Shown one piece after another: positions 33,941-41,355 of a DNA stretch of 64,000 bases. The notes under the pieces were generated by a model. The model did not search any database. It was not told the origin of the DNA and worked only from the letters and a program-made list of their open reading frames with translations. Source of the stretch: Actinomadura rifamycini DSM 43936 (GTDB taxonomy: Bacteria > Actinomycetota > Actinomycetes > Streptosporangiales > Streptosporangiaceae). How positions within the stretch are numbered: the first letter of the stretch is position 1; every line of letters begins with the position of its first letter. The stretch is from assembly GCF_000425065.1 (NCBI RefSeq), contig NZ_AULB01000031.1:50219-114218 (forward strand), written 5' to 3'. The position numbers and the translations under genes are program-made.

Positions 33941-34450
33941 CTAGGCGTCGGCCGCGACGTGGTCGCTGGTGTGGAAGTCGCCGCGGTAGTGGAGCAGCGG
34001 GCCGCCGCCGTCGCGTGCGTCCAGTTCCCGGACGGAGCCGACCACGATCAGATGGTCGCCCGCCTCGTGGACGTCGGCAACGGTGCAGTCGACGGTGGCG
34101 AGGGCCCCGTCCAGGTGCGCGGTGCCGTGCGGCGAGCGGGTCCAGGCGAGGCCCGCGAACGCGTCCCCGCCGCTCACGGCGAAGGCCCGGCACACGTCCC
34201 GCTGGTCGACGGCGAGGACGTTCACCGCGAACCGTCCGGTCGCGGCCGTCTTCGGCCAGCCGGTGGACGTCCGCGCGACGCAGAACAGGACGAGCGGCGG
34301 GTCCAGCGACAGCGACGCGAACGACCGGCACGCGAAACCCGCCGGGCGTCCCGCGGCGTCGATCGAGGTGACGACGGTGATCCCGGACGCGAACCGCTCC
34401 AGCGCGTCCCGGAACGCGGCCTCGTCGGGGGCCCGGGCGGACGCCGTCAC
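33941..34450 (-). CDS. HsaB-like flavin reductase (reductase component of a two-component monooxygenase)
   Basis: Predicted 169-residue FMN reductase of the HpaC/HsaB fold: ERFASGITVVTSIDAAGRPA, FACRSFASLSLDPPLVLFCV, GRFAVNVLAVDQRDVCRAFA, CTVADVHEAGDHLIVVGSV and a final LLHYRGDFHT. HsaB supplies reduced flavin to HsaA, which hydroxylates the phenolic ring formed in steroid breakdown. The GTG start overlaps the stop of the truncated hsaA remnant, the expected hsaA-hsaB coupling. With HsaA gone, it may serve another oxygenase or be on its way to decay. Confidence 0.82.
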   Translation of the reverse strand: MTASARAPDEAAFRDALERFASGITVVTSIDAAGRPAGFACRSFASLSLDPPLVLFCVARTSTGWPKTAATGRFAVNVLAVDQRDVCRAFAVSGGDAFAGLAWTRSPHGTAHLDGALATVDCTVADVHEAGDHLIVVGSVRELDARDGGGPLLHYRGDFHTSDHVAADA

Positions 34451-34602
34451 AGCATCACGGGCTGCAGCAGCCGGACGAACCCGGCGTCCGCCGGTTCCTT
34501 GACGGTCGCCTCGGGGACGCGCCGCGCCGCCTCGGCCTCCGCCGCCCGCTCGGCGATGCCGGGCACGAGGCCCCGGACGGCCTCGAGAACCTGTTCGCTC
34601 AT
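34447..34602 (-). pseudogene. Truncated hsaA-like monooxygenase gene (51 codons left)
   Basis: From an ATG at 34602 the frame reads MSEQVLEAVRGLVPGIAERA and continues EATVKEPADAGFVRLLQP, the beginning of acyl-CoA-dehydrogenase-fold oxygenases such as HsaA (about 390 residues). Only VML and a TGA follow; the TGA overlaps the GTG of the hsaB-like gene. The rest of the gene has been lost, apparently by an internal deletion that kept the stop/start junction. Confidence 0.75.
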
Positions 34603-34671
34603 ACTCGCTCCTCGCTCCCGCGCCGGGTGATGCGGATCACTCGGCGGCTTGCGAGCACGCTAGGCGAGGTG

Positions 34672-34683
34672 TTCCAATTAGAA
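34672..34683. promoter_or_regulatory. TTCCAATTAGAA, copy 1 of the shared island motif
   Basis: Near-palindromic 12-mer in the divergent interval between the hsaA remnant and the iclR gene. It fits TTCCNAWTMGAA together with copies at 38557, 39738 and 39752. Function as an operator is inferred. Confidence 0.6.
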
Positions 34684-34687
34684 ATAC

Positions 34688-34712
34688 GGCCTTCCCGGTC
34701 ACCGGGAAGGCC
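34688..34712. promoter_or_regulatory. Perfect 12-bp-arm palindrome GGCCTTCCCGGT-C-ACCGGGAAGGCC, candidate IclR operator
   Basis: Lies 29 bp upstream of the iclR ATG. A near copy (TTCCCGGTCATCGGGAA) sits at the 3' end of iclR at 35549. Autoregulation by the IclR protein is the simplest reading; a transcript hairpin is an alternative. Confidence 0.65.
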
Positions 34713-34741
34713 GCTCGGGACGGGGAGAAAGGAACGACCCC

Positions 34742-35572
34742 ATGCCGGCACCCGCAGCGGCGACCGCGCCGCCCCTGGAGTCCTCGATGCTGGCCCGGGC
34801 GGCCCGCATCCTGTACGCCTTCACCGCGACCACGCCGGAGCTGTCGATGAGCGACGTCGTCCGGCGCACCGGGCTGCCCCGCTCCTCGGTGCACCGGATC
34901 ATGGACCAGCTCGTCCAACTCCGGGCGCTGGAGCGGACCGGCTCCCGCTACCGGCTCGGCCTCGGCCTGCTCGAGCTGGGCGCGCTCGCGGTGCACCAGA
35001 ACCGGCTGCGCGAGACGGCGCTGCCGCACCTGCGCGCCCTGCACGCGGCGACCGGCGTCCTGGTGCATCTGGCCGTGCTGGACGGCCACGAGATCGTCTA
35101 CCTGGAGAAGATCGGCGGCTCGGCGGGCGGGCGCGCCCCGTCCCGGCTGGGCGGCCGCCAGCCGGCGTACTGCACCGGCGCGGGCAAGGCGATCCTGGCG
35201 TTCGCGGACGCGGACCGGCTCGCCGGGGCGCTCGCGGCCGGGCTCCCCGCCCGCACCCCGTTCACGATCACCGACGAGCGGGTGCTGCGCCGCGAGCTGG
35301 CGCGGATCCGCGAGCACGGCGTCGCGTTCGACCGGGAGGAGGGCTACCGGGGCATCGCGTGCATCGCCGCGCCGCTGCGGGACGCCGGCGGCGCCCCGGT
35401 CGCGGCGATCTCGATCTCCGGGCCGCCCGCGAAGATGGATCCGCAGCGGCTCGTCCCGCCGCTGCTGACGACGTCGCGGGCGGTGTGGCGGGCGCTGTTC
35501 GCGCCCGGGCGGCGCCGGGCGGACGCGCCCCCGAGGGCCGATTCCGGTTTCCCGGTCATCGGGAAGGGGTGA
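34742..35572 (+). CDS. IclR-family transcriptional regulator
   Basis: Predicted 276 residues. The N-terminal winged HTH reads MLARAARILYAFTATTPELS followed by MSDVVRRTGLPRSSVHRIMD and RYRLGLGLLELG. The C-terminal effector-binding GAF-like domain has LHAATGVLVHLAVLDGHEIV, PAYCTGAGKAILAF, GVAFDREEGYRGIACIAAPL and VAAISISGP. The ATG has AGAAAGGA upstream. It is divergent from the decayed steroid operon and upstream of a phosphatase gene; IclR proteins usually control neighbouring catabolic genes in response to aromatic or small acids. Confidence 0.9.
   Translation: MPAPAAATAPPLESSMLARAARILYAFTATTPELSMSDVVRRTGLPRSSVHRIMDQLVQLRALERTGSRYRLGLGLLELGALAVHQNRLRETALPHLRALHAATGVLVHLAVLDGHEIVYLEKIGGSAGGRAPSRLGGRQPAYCTGAGKAILAFADADRLAGALAAGLPARTPFTITDERVLRRELARIREHGVAFDREEGYRGIACIAAPLRDAGGAPVAAISISGPPAKMDPQRLVPPLLTTSRAVWRALFAPGRRRADAPPRADSGFPVIGKG
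35549..35565. promoter_or_regulatory. Second copy of the iclR-associated palindrome, TTCCCGGTCATCGGGAA
   Basis: One mismatch between arms. It overlaps the last codons of iclR and lies about 75 bp upstream of the phosphatase ATG at 35640; a further half copy (TTCCCCGGTCACGACC) is at 35611. This would let the IclR protein act on the downstream gene. Confidence 0.5.
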
Positions 35573-35639
35573 CGCCGGGCGCGTGTGACGCTCCTTACGT
35601 TGAGGCCGTTTTCCCCGGTCACGACCTTCGGGAGCCCCC

Positions 35640-36560
35640 ATGCGCAGAACCCCCGTCCTCGCCGCCGCGGTGCTCGCCGCGCCGCTGTTCACCGTCCCGA
35701 GCGCGCTCGCCGCGCCGGCCGCACCGCCCGGGATCGTCCAGCGGCACGGCGGCCACGGGTACGGGTCCCGCCTCGTCGGCGTCGAGGGCACGATCAACCT
35801 CCGCGACCTCGGCGGGTACGAGACGTACTTCCACGCCCGCGTCCGGTCCGGCGTGATCTACCGGGCGGACGCGCTCGACCACGTCACGGACGCGGGCCTG
35901 GCGAAGCTCCGGGACCTCGGCGTCGAGCGCGTCGTCGACTTCCGCACGCCCCTCGAGGTCTCGACGGACGGGCCCGACCGGCTGCCGGACGGCCTGCGCG
36001 CCACCGCCCGCCCGATCGGCGACACCGGCATGTTCGCCGCCGTGAACGCGGCGATCGGATCGAAGGACCCGGCGCGGCAGGAGGCCGTGCTCGGCGACGG
36101 CCGGGGCGCCGCGATCATGCGGACCCTGTACCGGAGCTTCGTCACCGATCCCGAGTCGGCGGCGGCGTTCGGCCGCACCCTGCGCGAAACGGCCGGCCGC
36201 GCGAACACGCCGCTGGTCTTCCACTGCACCAGCGGCAAGGACCGCACGGGCTGGATGAGCTACCTGCTGCTGCGGGCCGTCGGCGTCCCGCACCGGACGG
36301 CGATGCACGACTACCTGCTGTCCAACGAGTACCGGGCCGAGGCGGACGCGGCCGTGCGCGCGCGCCTGAAGGCCGCCGGGTACATGCAGAACGCCGAACT
36401 GCTGAAGCCGATCCAGGACGTGCGTCACGAGTACCTGGAGGCGGCACTGGACGAGGTCCGGCGCGAGTACGGCTCCGTGGAGCGCTACCTGCGCAAGGGC
36501 CTCGGCCTCGACGGCCGCACCCGCGCGAAGCTCCGCCACCACCTCCTGACCCGCCACTGA
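35640..36560 (+). CDS. Secreted tyrosine/dual-specificity phosphatase
   Basis: Predicted 306 residues. A Sec signal peptide (MRRTPVLAAAVLAAPLFTVP, cleavage near ALAAPA) precedes a bacterial tyrosine-phosphatase domain of the Y_phosphatase3 type: GTINLRDLGGYETYFHARVR, VIYRADALDHVTDAGLAKLR, VVDFRTPLEV and the catalytic loop FHCTSGKDRTGWMSYLLL (CX5R). The C-terminus is helical. The mature protein should be extracellular. The upstream interval carries a copy of the iclR palindrome. Two terminators follow. Confidence 0.88.
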   Translation: MRRTPVLAAAVLAAPLFTVPSALAAPAAPPGIVQRHGGHGYGSRLVGVEGTINLRDLGGYETYFHARVRSGVIYRADALDHVTDAGLAKLRDLGVERVVDFRTPLEVSTDGPDRLPDGLRATARPIGDTGMFAAVNAAIGSKDPARQEAVLGDGRGAAIMRTLYRSFVTDPESAAAFGRTLRETAGRANTPLVFHCTSGKDRTGWMSYLLLRAVGVPHRTAMHDYLLSNEYRAEADAAVRARLKAAGYMQNAELLKPIQDVRHEYLEAALDEVRREYGSVERYLRKGLGLDGRTRAKLRHHLLTRH

Positions 36561-36577
36561 CCCGCCCCGAGCGAACA

Positions 36578-36610
36578 GGCCGCCGGCCTCCGCACCCCCG
36601 GCGGCCTTTC
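36578..36610. terminator. GC hairpin GGCCGCCGG/CCGGCGGCC followed by TTT
   Basis: Perfect 9-bp stem (36578-36586 with 36598-36606), 11-nt loop and a short T run. It lies between convergent genes and ends the phosphatase transcript. Confidence 0.7.
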
Positions 36611-36648
36611 GCGCGCCCGCCCGCGAACCGCCGCGCGGCACGCGGACG

Positions 36649-36679
36649 GGCCGCCGGTTCGGGAGCCCGGCGGCCTTTC
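36649..36679. terminator. Second copy of the same hairpin, GGCCGCCGG/CCGGCGGCC plus TTT
   Basis: The stem (36649-36657 with 36667-36675) has the same sequence as the first terminator, and both are followed by CTTTCGCGCGC. The interval 36561-36689 thus looks like a duplicated terminator. Confidence 0.7.
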
Positions 36680-36689
36680 GCGCGCGGGG

Positions 36690-37421
36690 TCAGTTCGTCG
36701 TCAGGCCGCCGTCGACCGCCAGCTCGGTGCCGGTGATGTAGGACGACGCGTCGGAGGCCAGGAAGAGGACGAGGCCCGCGACGTCCTCGGGGACGCCCGC
36801 GCGGCCCAGCGGGACGCGCGGGGCCTTCCCGGCGCCACGCTCGACGCCGAGCTCCGCGATCATCGGGGTGTCGACCACGCCGGGGTGGACCGAGTTGACG
36901 CGGATGCCGTCGGCGGCCAGGTCGAGCGCCGCCGAGCGGGTGAGGCCGCGCAGGCCGAACTTGCTCGCCCCGTAGGCCGCGTGGCCGCGGATGCCGCGCA
37001 GCCCGGCGGTGGACGACACGTTCACGATCGACCCGCCGCCGGCCGCGCGCATCGCGGGCGCGACGGCCTGCACGCCGAGGAACGGGCCGACGAGGTTGAC
37101 CTGGAGCATCAGCTCGAACCGCGCGCGGGTCTCCTCCTCGACGGGCGCGGTCCGCCACAGGCCCGCGTTGTTGACGAGGACGTCCACGCGCCCGAACCGC
37201 TCCCGGGCCGTGCCGACGGCGCGCGCCCAGTCGCCGGCCGAGGTCACGTCGTGCCGGACGAACGCCGCCGCGGCGCCGATGGACGCGGCGACGTCCGTCC
37301 CGTCGAGGACGTCGGTGAGGACGACCCGCGCGCCGGCCGCGGCGAGCAGCCGGGCCTCGGCGGCGCCCTGCCCGCGGGCCGCGCCGGTGATGATCGCGAC
37401 CTTGCCGTCCAGGGTGCTCAT
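36690..37421 (-). CDS. Short-chain dehydrogenase/reductase (SDR)
   Basis: Predicted 243-residue classical SDR. The cofactor loop is VAIITGAARGQGAAEARLLA, with LTDVLDGTD after strand 2. NNAGLWRT follows, the catalytic Ser is in GGSIVNVSSTAG, and the YxxxK is in HAAYGASKFGLRGLTRSAAL. The C-terminus is SYITGTELAVDGGLTTN. The ATG overlaps the stop of the LLM gene (ATGA). Likely oxidises a hydroxyl made by, or feeds a ketone to, the adjacent monooxygenase; substrate unknown. Steroid or cyclic-alcohol dehydrogenases of this type are common in such islands. Confidence 0.88.
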   Translation of the reverse strand: MSTLDGKVAIITGAARGQGAAEARLLAAAGARVVLTDVLDGTDVAASIGAAAAFVRHDVTSAGDWARAVGTARERFGRVDVLVNNAGLWRTAPVEEETRARFELMLQVNLVGPFLGVQAVAPAMRAAGGGSIVNVSSTAGLRGIRGHAAYGASKFGLRGLTRSAALDLAADGIRVNSVHPGVVDTPMIAELGVERGAGKAPRVPLGRAGVPEDVAGLVLFLASDASSYITGTELAVDGGLTTN

Positions 37422-38539
37422 GCCTTGGTCCGGAAGTGCGGGATGACGGTCTCGCCCCACTGCCGGATGGTCTCCATGGCCACGTCCTGGGGGACGGTGC
37501 CCATCTGGACGAGGCACATGATCTCGTCGACGCCGATCGCGGCGAGCCGCTCCACGTACTCGATGGCGTCGCCGGCGGTGCCGTAGGCGTGCTCGGCGTT
37601 GAAGGCGCCGGTGTCCTGCGGGCGGGCCGGGATGTTCGCCTCGTTGAGCTTGGCGACGAGCGCCTCCTTGTCGCGGGCGAGGGCGGCGATGTTGTCGTCG
37701 TCCTCGGTGTCCTCGGCGGGGGCGGGGCCGTTGCCGTACCAGTGCGCGATGGCCTCGGCGAAGAACCGCTGCCCGCGGGCGCCGATGCGCAGGGCGCGCT
37801 CGGGGTCGTCCAGGACGATCGTGGGGCAGAGGGCGACGAACTTGTCGTTGGTGTCGGGGCCGACGAGCCGGTCGGCGCTTCGGGTGCGGATCGTGGCGTG
37901 GTAGAGGTCGTACATCTCCTTGACCTCCTCGGGCCCGGCGAAGCCCATCACGAGCGCGCCGACGCCGAGTTCGGCGGCGAGCCCGACGGTGTCGCGCTTG
38001 CTGCACGCCATGTAGAGCGGCGGGTGCGGCGTCTGGACGGGGCGCGGCATGATCTTGGCGGGGCCGACGTCGAGCAGGTCGGTGTGCCAGTCGACCTCGT
38101 CCTTGCGCCACGCGTTCGCGAGGAACCGCAGCGACTCCTCCATCTGCGGGTAGGTGTCGGACGGGTCGACCCCGTACATGCCCATCTCCATGCGGGTGGA
38201 GCCGCGGCCGCCGCCGACGTCGAGGCGCCCGCCCGACAGGGCGTCCAGCATGCCGACCCGTTCGGCGACCCGCACCGGGTGGTTGTACCGGAACGGCATG
38301 CAGACGACGCCGTGCCCGATGCGGATGCGGGACGTCTTCGCCGCGACCCACGACAGGAAGATCTCGGACGCCGTCATGTGCGCGTACCGCTCCAGCCCGT
38401 GGTGCTCGACGGCCCAGACGCGGTCGAAGCCCATCTCCTCGCCGTAGACGGCCTGCTCGACGCAGTCGAGCAGCACGCGGCGCTCGCGTTCGGGGGTGGG
38501 CTTCGCGAGCTGGGCCTCGAAGATCATCGAGAACTCCAT
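37418..38539 (-). CDS. LLM-class flavin-dependent monooxygenase
   Basis: Predicted 373-residue luciferase-like enzyme: GFDRVWAVEHHGLERYAHMT, IRIGHGVVCMPFRYNHPVRV, GRLDVGGGRGSTRMEM and PPLYMACSKRDTVGLAAELG. It needs reduced flavin; the HsaB-like reductases at 33941 or 39215 could supply it. It is coupled to the following SDR (ATGA). The shared 12-bp motif lies 18 bp upstream of its ATG, so motif and promoter probably overlap. Confidence 0.86.
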   Translation of the reverse strand: MEFSMIFEAQLAKPTPERERRVLLDCVEQAVYGEEMGFDRVWAVEHHGLERYAHMTASEIFLSWVAAKTSRIRIGHGVVCMPFRYNHPVRVAERVGMLDALSGGRLDVGGGRGSTRMEMGMYGVDPSDTYPQMEESLRFLANAWRKDEVDWHTDLLDVGPAKIMPRPVQTPHPPLYMACSKRDTVGLAAELGVGALVMGFAGPEEVKEMYDLYHATIRTRSADRLVGPDTNDKFVALCPTIVLDDPERALRIGARGQRFFAEAIAHWYGNGPAPAEDTEDDDNIAALARDKEALVAKLNEANIPARPQDTGAFNAEHAYGTAGDAIEYVERLAAIGVDEIMCLVQMGTVPQDVAMETIRQWGETVIPHFRTKA

Positions 38540-38556
38540 GGGGGTACCTCCGGTCT

Positions 38557-38568
38557 TTCGAATAGGAA
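38557..38568. promoter_or_regulatory. TTCGAATAGGAA (reverse TTCCTATTCGAA), copy 2 of the shared island motif
   Basis: In the divergent interval between the LLM gene and the first padR gene. Fits TTCCNAWTMGAA on the minus strand. Confidence 0.6.
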
Positions 38569-38638
38569 TACTTCTTACAGATATATCGGGGCGGTGCTAC
38601 ATCACGGTCCGGTAGGCGGGGAGCGCTACGCTGGCCGG

Positions 38639-39205
38639 GTGACCGACCACCCGCACCTGCCGCCGACCAGCTGGGCCGTCCTCGGGCTGCTCTCGTTCGG
38701 GGAGGAGCTGTCGGGCTACGACCTGAAGAAGTGGGCCGACTGGAGCCTGAAGTTCTTCTACTGGAGCCCGTCGTTCAGCCAGATCTACGGCGAGCTCAAG
38801 CGGCTGGAGAAGGTCGGCTACGCGACGTCCCGGGTCGAGCTGACCGAGAGCACCCGCGGCAAGCGCGTCTACGCGATCACGCCGGACGGGCTGGACGCCG
38901 TCACCCGCTGGGCCCGCGAGGCGCCCGTCGAACCGCCCGTCCTCAAGCACGGCGTGATGCTGCGCGCCTGGCTCGGCCACCTCATGACGCCCGAGCGGCT
39001 CCGCGAGGTGCTGGAGGAGCACGGCGCCTACGCCGCCACGATGCGCCGGCGGGCGGAGGCCGACGCCGAGGGCGCCGCCGAGGTCGCCGAGTGGGCCTAC
39101 CCCGAGCTGGTGCTGCGCTGGTCGGCGCGTCACTACGAGGCCGAGCAGGAGCTGACCCGGCAGATGCTCGCCGACCTCGACGAGCTGGCCGCCCGCGAGG
39201 ACTGA
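38639..39205 (+). CDS. PadR-family transcriptional regulator 1
   Basis: Predicted 188 residues. The winged helix starts TSWAVLGLLSFGEELSGYDL and continues SQIYGELKRLEKVGYATSR and GKRVYAITPDGLDAVTRW, followed by a helical dimerisation C-terminus (LHLL-poor, Glu/Arg-rich). The GTG lies just downstream of a TACGCT element, so the leader is very short. It is a close paralogue of the PadR at 41356: LLSFGEEL.GY and FFYWSP are shared. One of the two is the likeliest binder of the island motif. Confidence 0.88.
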   Translation: MTDHPHLPPTSWAVLGLLSFGEELSGYDLKKWADWSLKFFYWSPSFSQIYGELKRLEKVGYATSRVELTESTRGKRVYAITPDGLDAVTRWAREAPVEPPVLKHGVMLRAWLGHLMTPERLREVLEEHGAYAATMRRRAEADAEGAAEVAEWAYPELVLRWSARHYEAEQELTRQMLADLDELAARED

Positions 39206-39214
39206 CGCCCCCGG

Positions 39215-39709
39215 TCACGCCGCCAGGGCGCCGAACCCGCCCCGGAAGAACAGCAGCGGCCCGGCCTCCCGGACGGACGCGAGGTGCCGCACCCGCCCGA
39301 CGACGATCGTGTGGTCGCCGCCGGGCAGCTCGCGCTCGACGTCGGCCTCGATCCAGGCGAGGGCGCCGTCCAGCAGGGGCGAGCCGCCCGGGCCGGGCGT
39401 CCAGGGCACCCCGGCGAACTTGTCGCGGCCGGCCATCGCCCGGCACAGGTCGCCCTGGTCGGCGGCCAGCACGTTCACCGCGAACCGCCCGGCGGCGCGG
39501 ATCCGGGGCCACGTCGTCGACGCGCCGGACGGGCAGAAGCACACGAGCGGCGGGTCCAGCGACAGCGACGCGAACGACTGGCACGCCATCCCGACCGGCT
39601 CGCCGCCGTCCACGGCCGTGACCGCGACGACGCCGGTGCAGAACGCGCCGAGCACCCGCCGCATCCGCTCCCCGTCGATCTCCCCCGCCGTTGCGGTGCG
39701 CACCGTCAT
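39215..39709 (-). CDS. HsaB-like flavin reductase 2
   Basis: Predicted 164 residues, a paralogue of the protein at 33941. Matching blocks are RVLGAFCTGVVAVTAVDGGE, GMACQSFASLSLDPPLVCFC, GRFAVNVLAADQGDLCRAMA and GDHTIVVGRVRHL, ending LLFFRGGFG. As the reductase half of a two-component monooxygenase it would feed the LLM or an HsaA-type oxygenase. It is convergent with padR 1 and divergent from the acyl-CoA ligase, with two motif copies in its promoter. Confidence 0.86.
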   Translation of the reverse strand: MTVRTATAGEIDGERMRRVLGAFCTGVVAVTAVDGGEPVGMACQSFASLSLDPPLVCFCPSGASTTWPRIRAAGRFAVNVLAADQGDLCRAMAGRDKFAGVPWTPGPGGSPLLDGALAWIEADVERELPGGDHTIVVGRVRHLASVREAGPLLFFRGGFGALAA

Positions 39710-39737
39710 GACGCCTCCAGGTCTCGAACCGACATAT

Positions 39738-39763
39738 TTCTATTAGGAACATTCCGATTAGAA
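39738..39763. promoter_or_regulatory. Two copies of the shared island motif: TTCTATTAGGAA and TTCCGATTAGAA
   Basis: Copies 3 (39738-39749, reverse TTCCTAATAGAA) and 4 (39752-39763) have start points 14 bp apart, between the divergent flavin reductase and acyl-CoA ligase genes. The tandem arrangement suggests cooperative binding. Confidence 0.65.
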
Positions 39764-39813
39764 GCATTGGTGTGGTTCGATGTCAAGGCGACCCGGCCCG
39801 AAGGAGTGCACCC

Positions 39814-41355
39814 ATGACCGCAGAGACGATCCCCGCGCTGGTCGAGCACGCGGCGCGCGTCCACGGCCGGCGCGAGGCCGTCGCCGCCGGCGAGGTGCGC
39901 TGGACCTTCGCCCGGCTGCGGGACGAGGTCGAGACCGCGGCGCGCGCGGCGATCGCGGCCGGCGTGCGGCCCGGCGACCGGGCGGCGATCTGGGCGCCCA
40001 ACGGCACCGGCTGGATCGTCGCGGCGCTGGGGCTGGTGAGCGCGGGCGCCGTCCTCGTGCCGCTGAACACGCGGTACCGGGGCGCCGAGGCCGCCGACGT
40101 CCTGCGGCGGAGCCGGGCGAGCGCGCTGTTCACCGTCCGGGGGTTCCTGGGCAACGACTACCCGGCGATGCTGGCGGGCGAGGACCTGCCCGAGCTGCGG
40201 CGGACCGTCCTGCTGGAGGGAGAGCCCGCGGGCGGCGAACTCGGCTGGGCGGGCTTCCTCGCCGGCGCCGCGGCGGTCGGCGCGGACGCGGCCCGCGACC
40301 GGGCGGCGGGCGTCCGGCCGGACGACATCGCCGACATCGTCTTCACCTCCGGCACCACCGGACGCCCCAAGGGCGCGATGTCGACGCACGACGCGACGCT
40401 CTGGGCGTTCCGGGCGTGGAGCGAGGTCTCCACGCTCCGCGCGGGCGACCGGTACCTGCTGATCAACCCGTTCTTCCACACGTTCGGCTACAAGGCGGGC
40501 ATCCTGGCGTGCCTGCTGAACGGCGCGACGATGCTGCCCGAGGCGGTGTTCGACGCCGCGGCCGTGGCGGAGCGGCTGGCCGCCGACCGGGTCAGCGTGC
40601 TCCTCGGACCGCCGACGATCTTCACCTCGCTGCTGGAGCTGCCCGACCGGCCCGCACACCGGGTGCGGCTGGCGGGCACCGGCGCCGCCGACATCCCCGT
40701 CGACCTGATCCGCCGCATCCGCGGCGAGCTGGGCGTCCCGCACGTCTTCACCGCGTACGGGCTGAGCGAGGCCGCCGGGGTGGTGTCGGTGTGCCCGGTG
40801 GACGCCGACGCCGAGACGGTCGCGCGCACCAGCGGGCCCGCGCTGCCCGGCACCGAGATCCGGATCGCCGCCCCGGACGGCCGGGCCCTGCCGCCCGGCG
40901 AGCAGGGCGAGATCCGGGTGCGCGGGCGGCACCTCATGCGCGGCTACCTGGACGACCCGGAGGCCACGGCGCGGGCCATCGACGCGGACGGCCGGCTGCG
41001 CACCGGCGACCTCGGACGGCTGGACGCCCGCGGCTACCTCACCGTCACCGGGCGGCTCAAGGACATGTTCGTCGTCGGCGGGTTCAACGCCTACCCGGCC
41101 GAGATCGAAAGCGTGCTCGTGACGCACCCGGCGGTCGTCGAGGCCGCGGTGCTGGGCGTCCCGGACGCGCGGCTCGGCGAGGTCGGCGCGGCGTGGCTCG
41201 TCACCCGCGCGGAGGTCGGGCCGGAGGAGCTCACGGCGTGGCTGCGGGAGCGCCTGGCGAACTTCAAGGTCCCCCGGCACTTCCACGTCGTGGACGCGCT
41301 GCCCCGCAACGCGGGCGGGAAGGTCGTCAAGGACGCGCTGCGGAGGCGCGCGTGA
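39814..41355 (+). CDS. FadD-type acyl-CoA ligase (FadD3-like)
   Basis: Predicted 513-residue ATP-dependent CoA ligase of the ANL superfamily. The AMP-binding signature is VFTSGTTGRPKGAM, and later motifs are INPFFHTFGYKAGILAC, TAYGLSEAAGVVSVCPV, RTGDLGRLDARGYLTVTGRL and the C-terminal catalytic Lys in PRNAGGKVVKDAL. FHTFGYKAG resembles FadD3, which activates the steroid C/D-ring acid HIP, but other carboxylates are possible. The ATG has GAAGGAG upstream. Two island motifs precede it. The convergent padR 2 ends directly at its stop. Confidence 0.87.
   Translation: MTAETIPALVEHAARVHGRREAVAAGEVRWTFARLRDEVETAARAAIAAGVRPGDRAAIWAPNGTGWIVAALGLVSAGAVLVPLNTRYRGAEAADVLRRSRASALFTVRGFLGNDYPAMLAGEDLPELRRTVLLEGEPAGGELGWAGFLAGAAAVGADAARDRAAGVRPDDIADIVFTSGTTGRPKGAMSTHDATLWAFRAWSEVSTLRAGDRYLLINPFFHTFGYKAGILACLLNGATMLPEAVFDAAAVAERLAADRVSVLLGPPTIFTSLLELPDRPAHRVRLAGTGAADIPVDLIRRIRGELGVPHVFTAYGLSEAAGVVSVCPVDADAETVARTSGPALPGTEIRIAAPDGRALPPGEQGEIRVRGRHLMRGYLDDPEATARAIDADGRLRTGDLGRLDARGYLTVTGRLKDMFVVGGFNAYPAEIESVLVTHPAVVEAAVLGVPDARLGEVGAAWLVTRAEVGPEELTAWLRERLANFKVPRHFHVVDALPRNAGGKVVKDALRRRA

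Noticed and set aside
33941..34450. The 33941 flavin reductase as a pseudogene like its neighbours
   Set aside because: The frame is full length with all family blocks and a normal start, so it is intact even though both adjoining genes are remnants.
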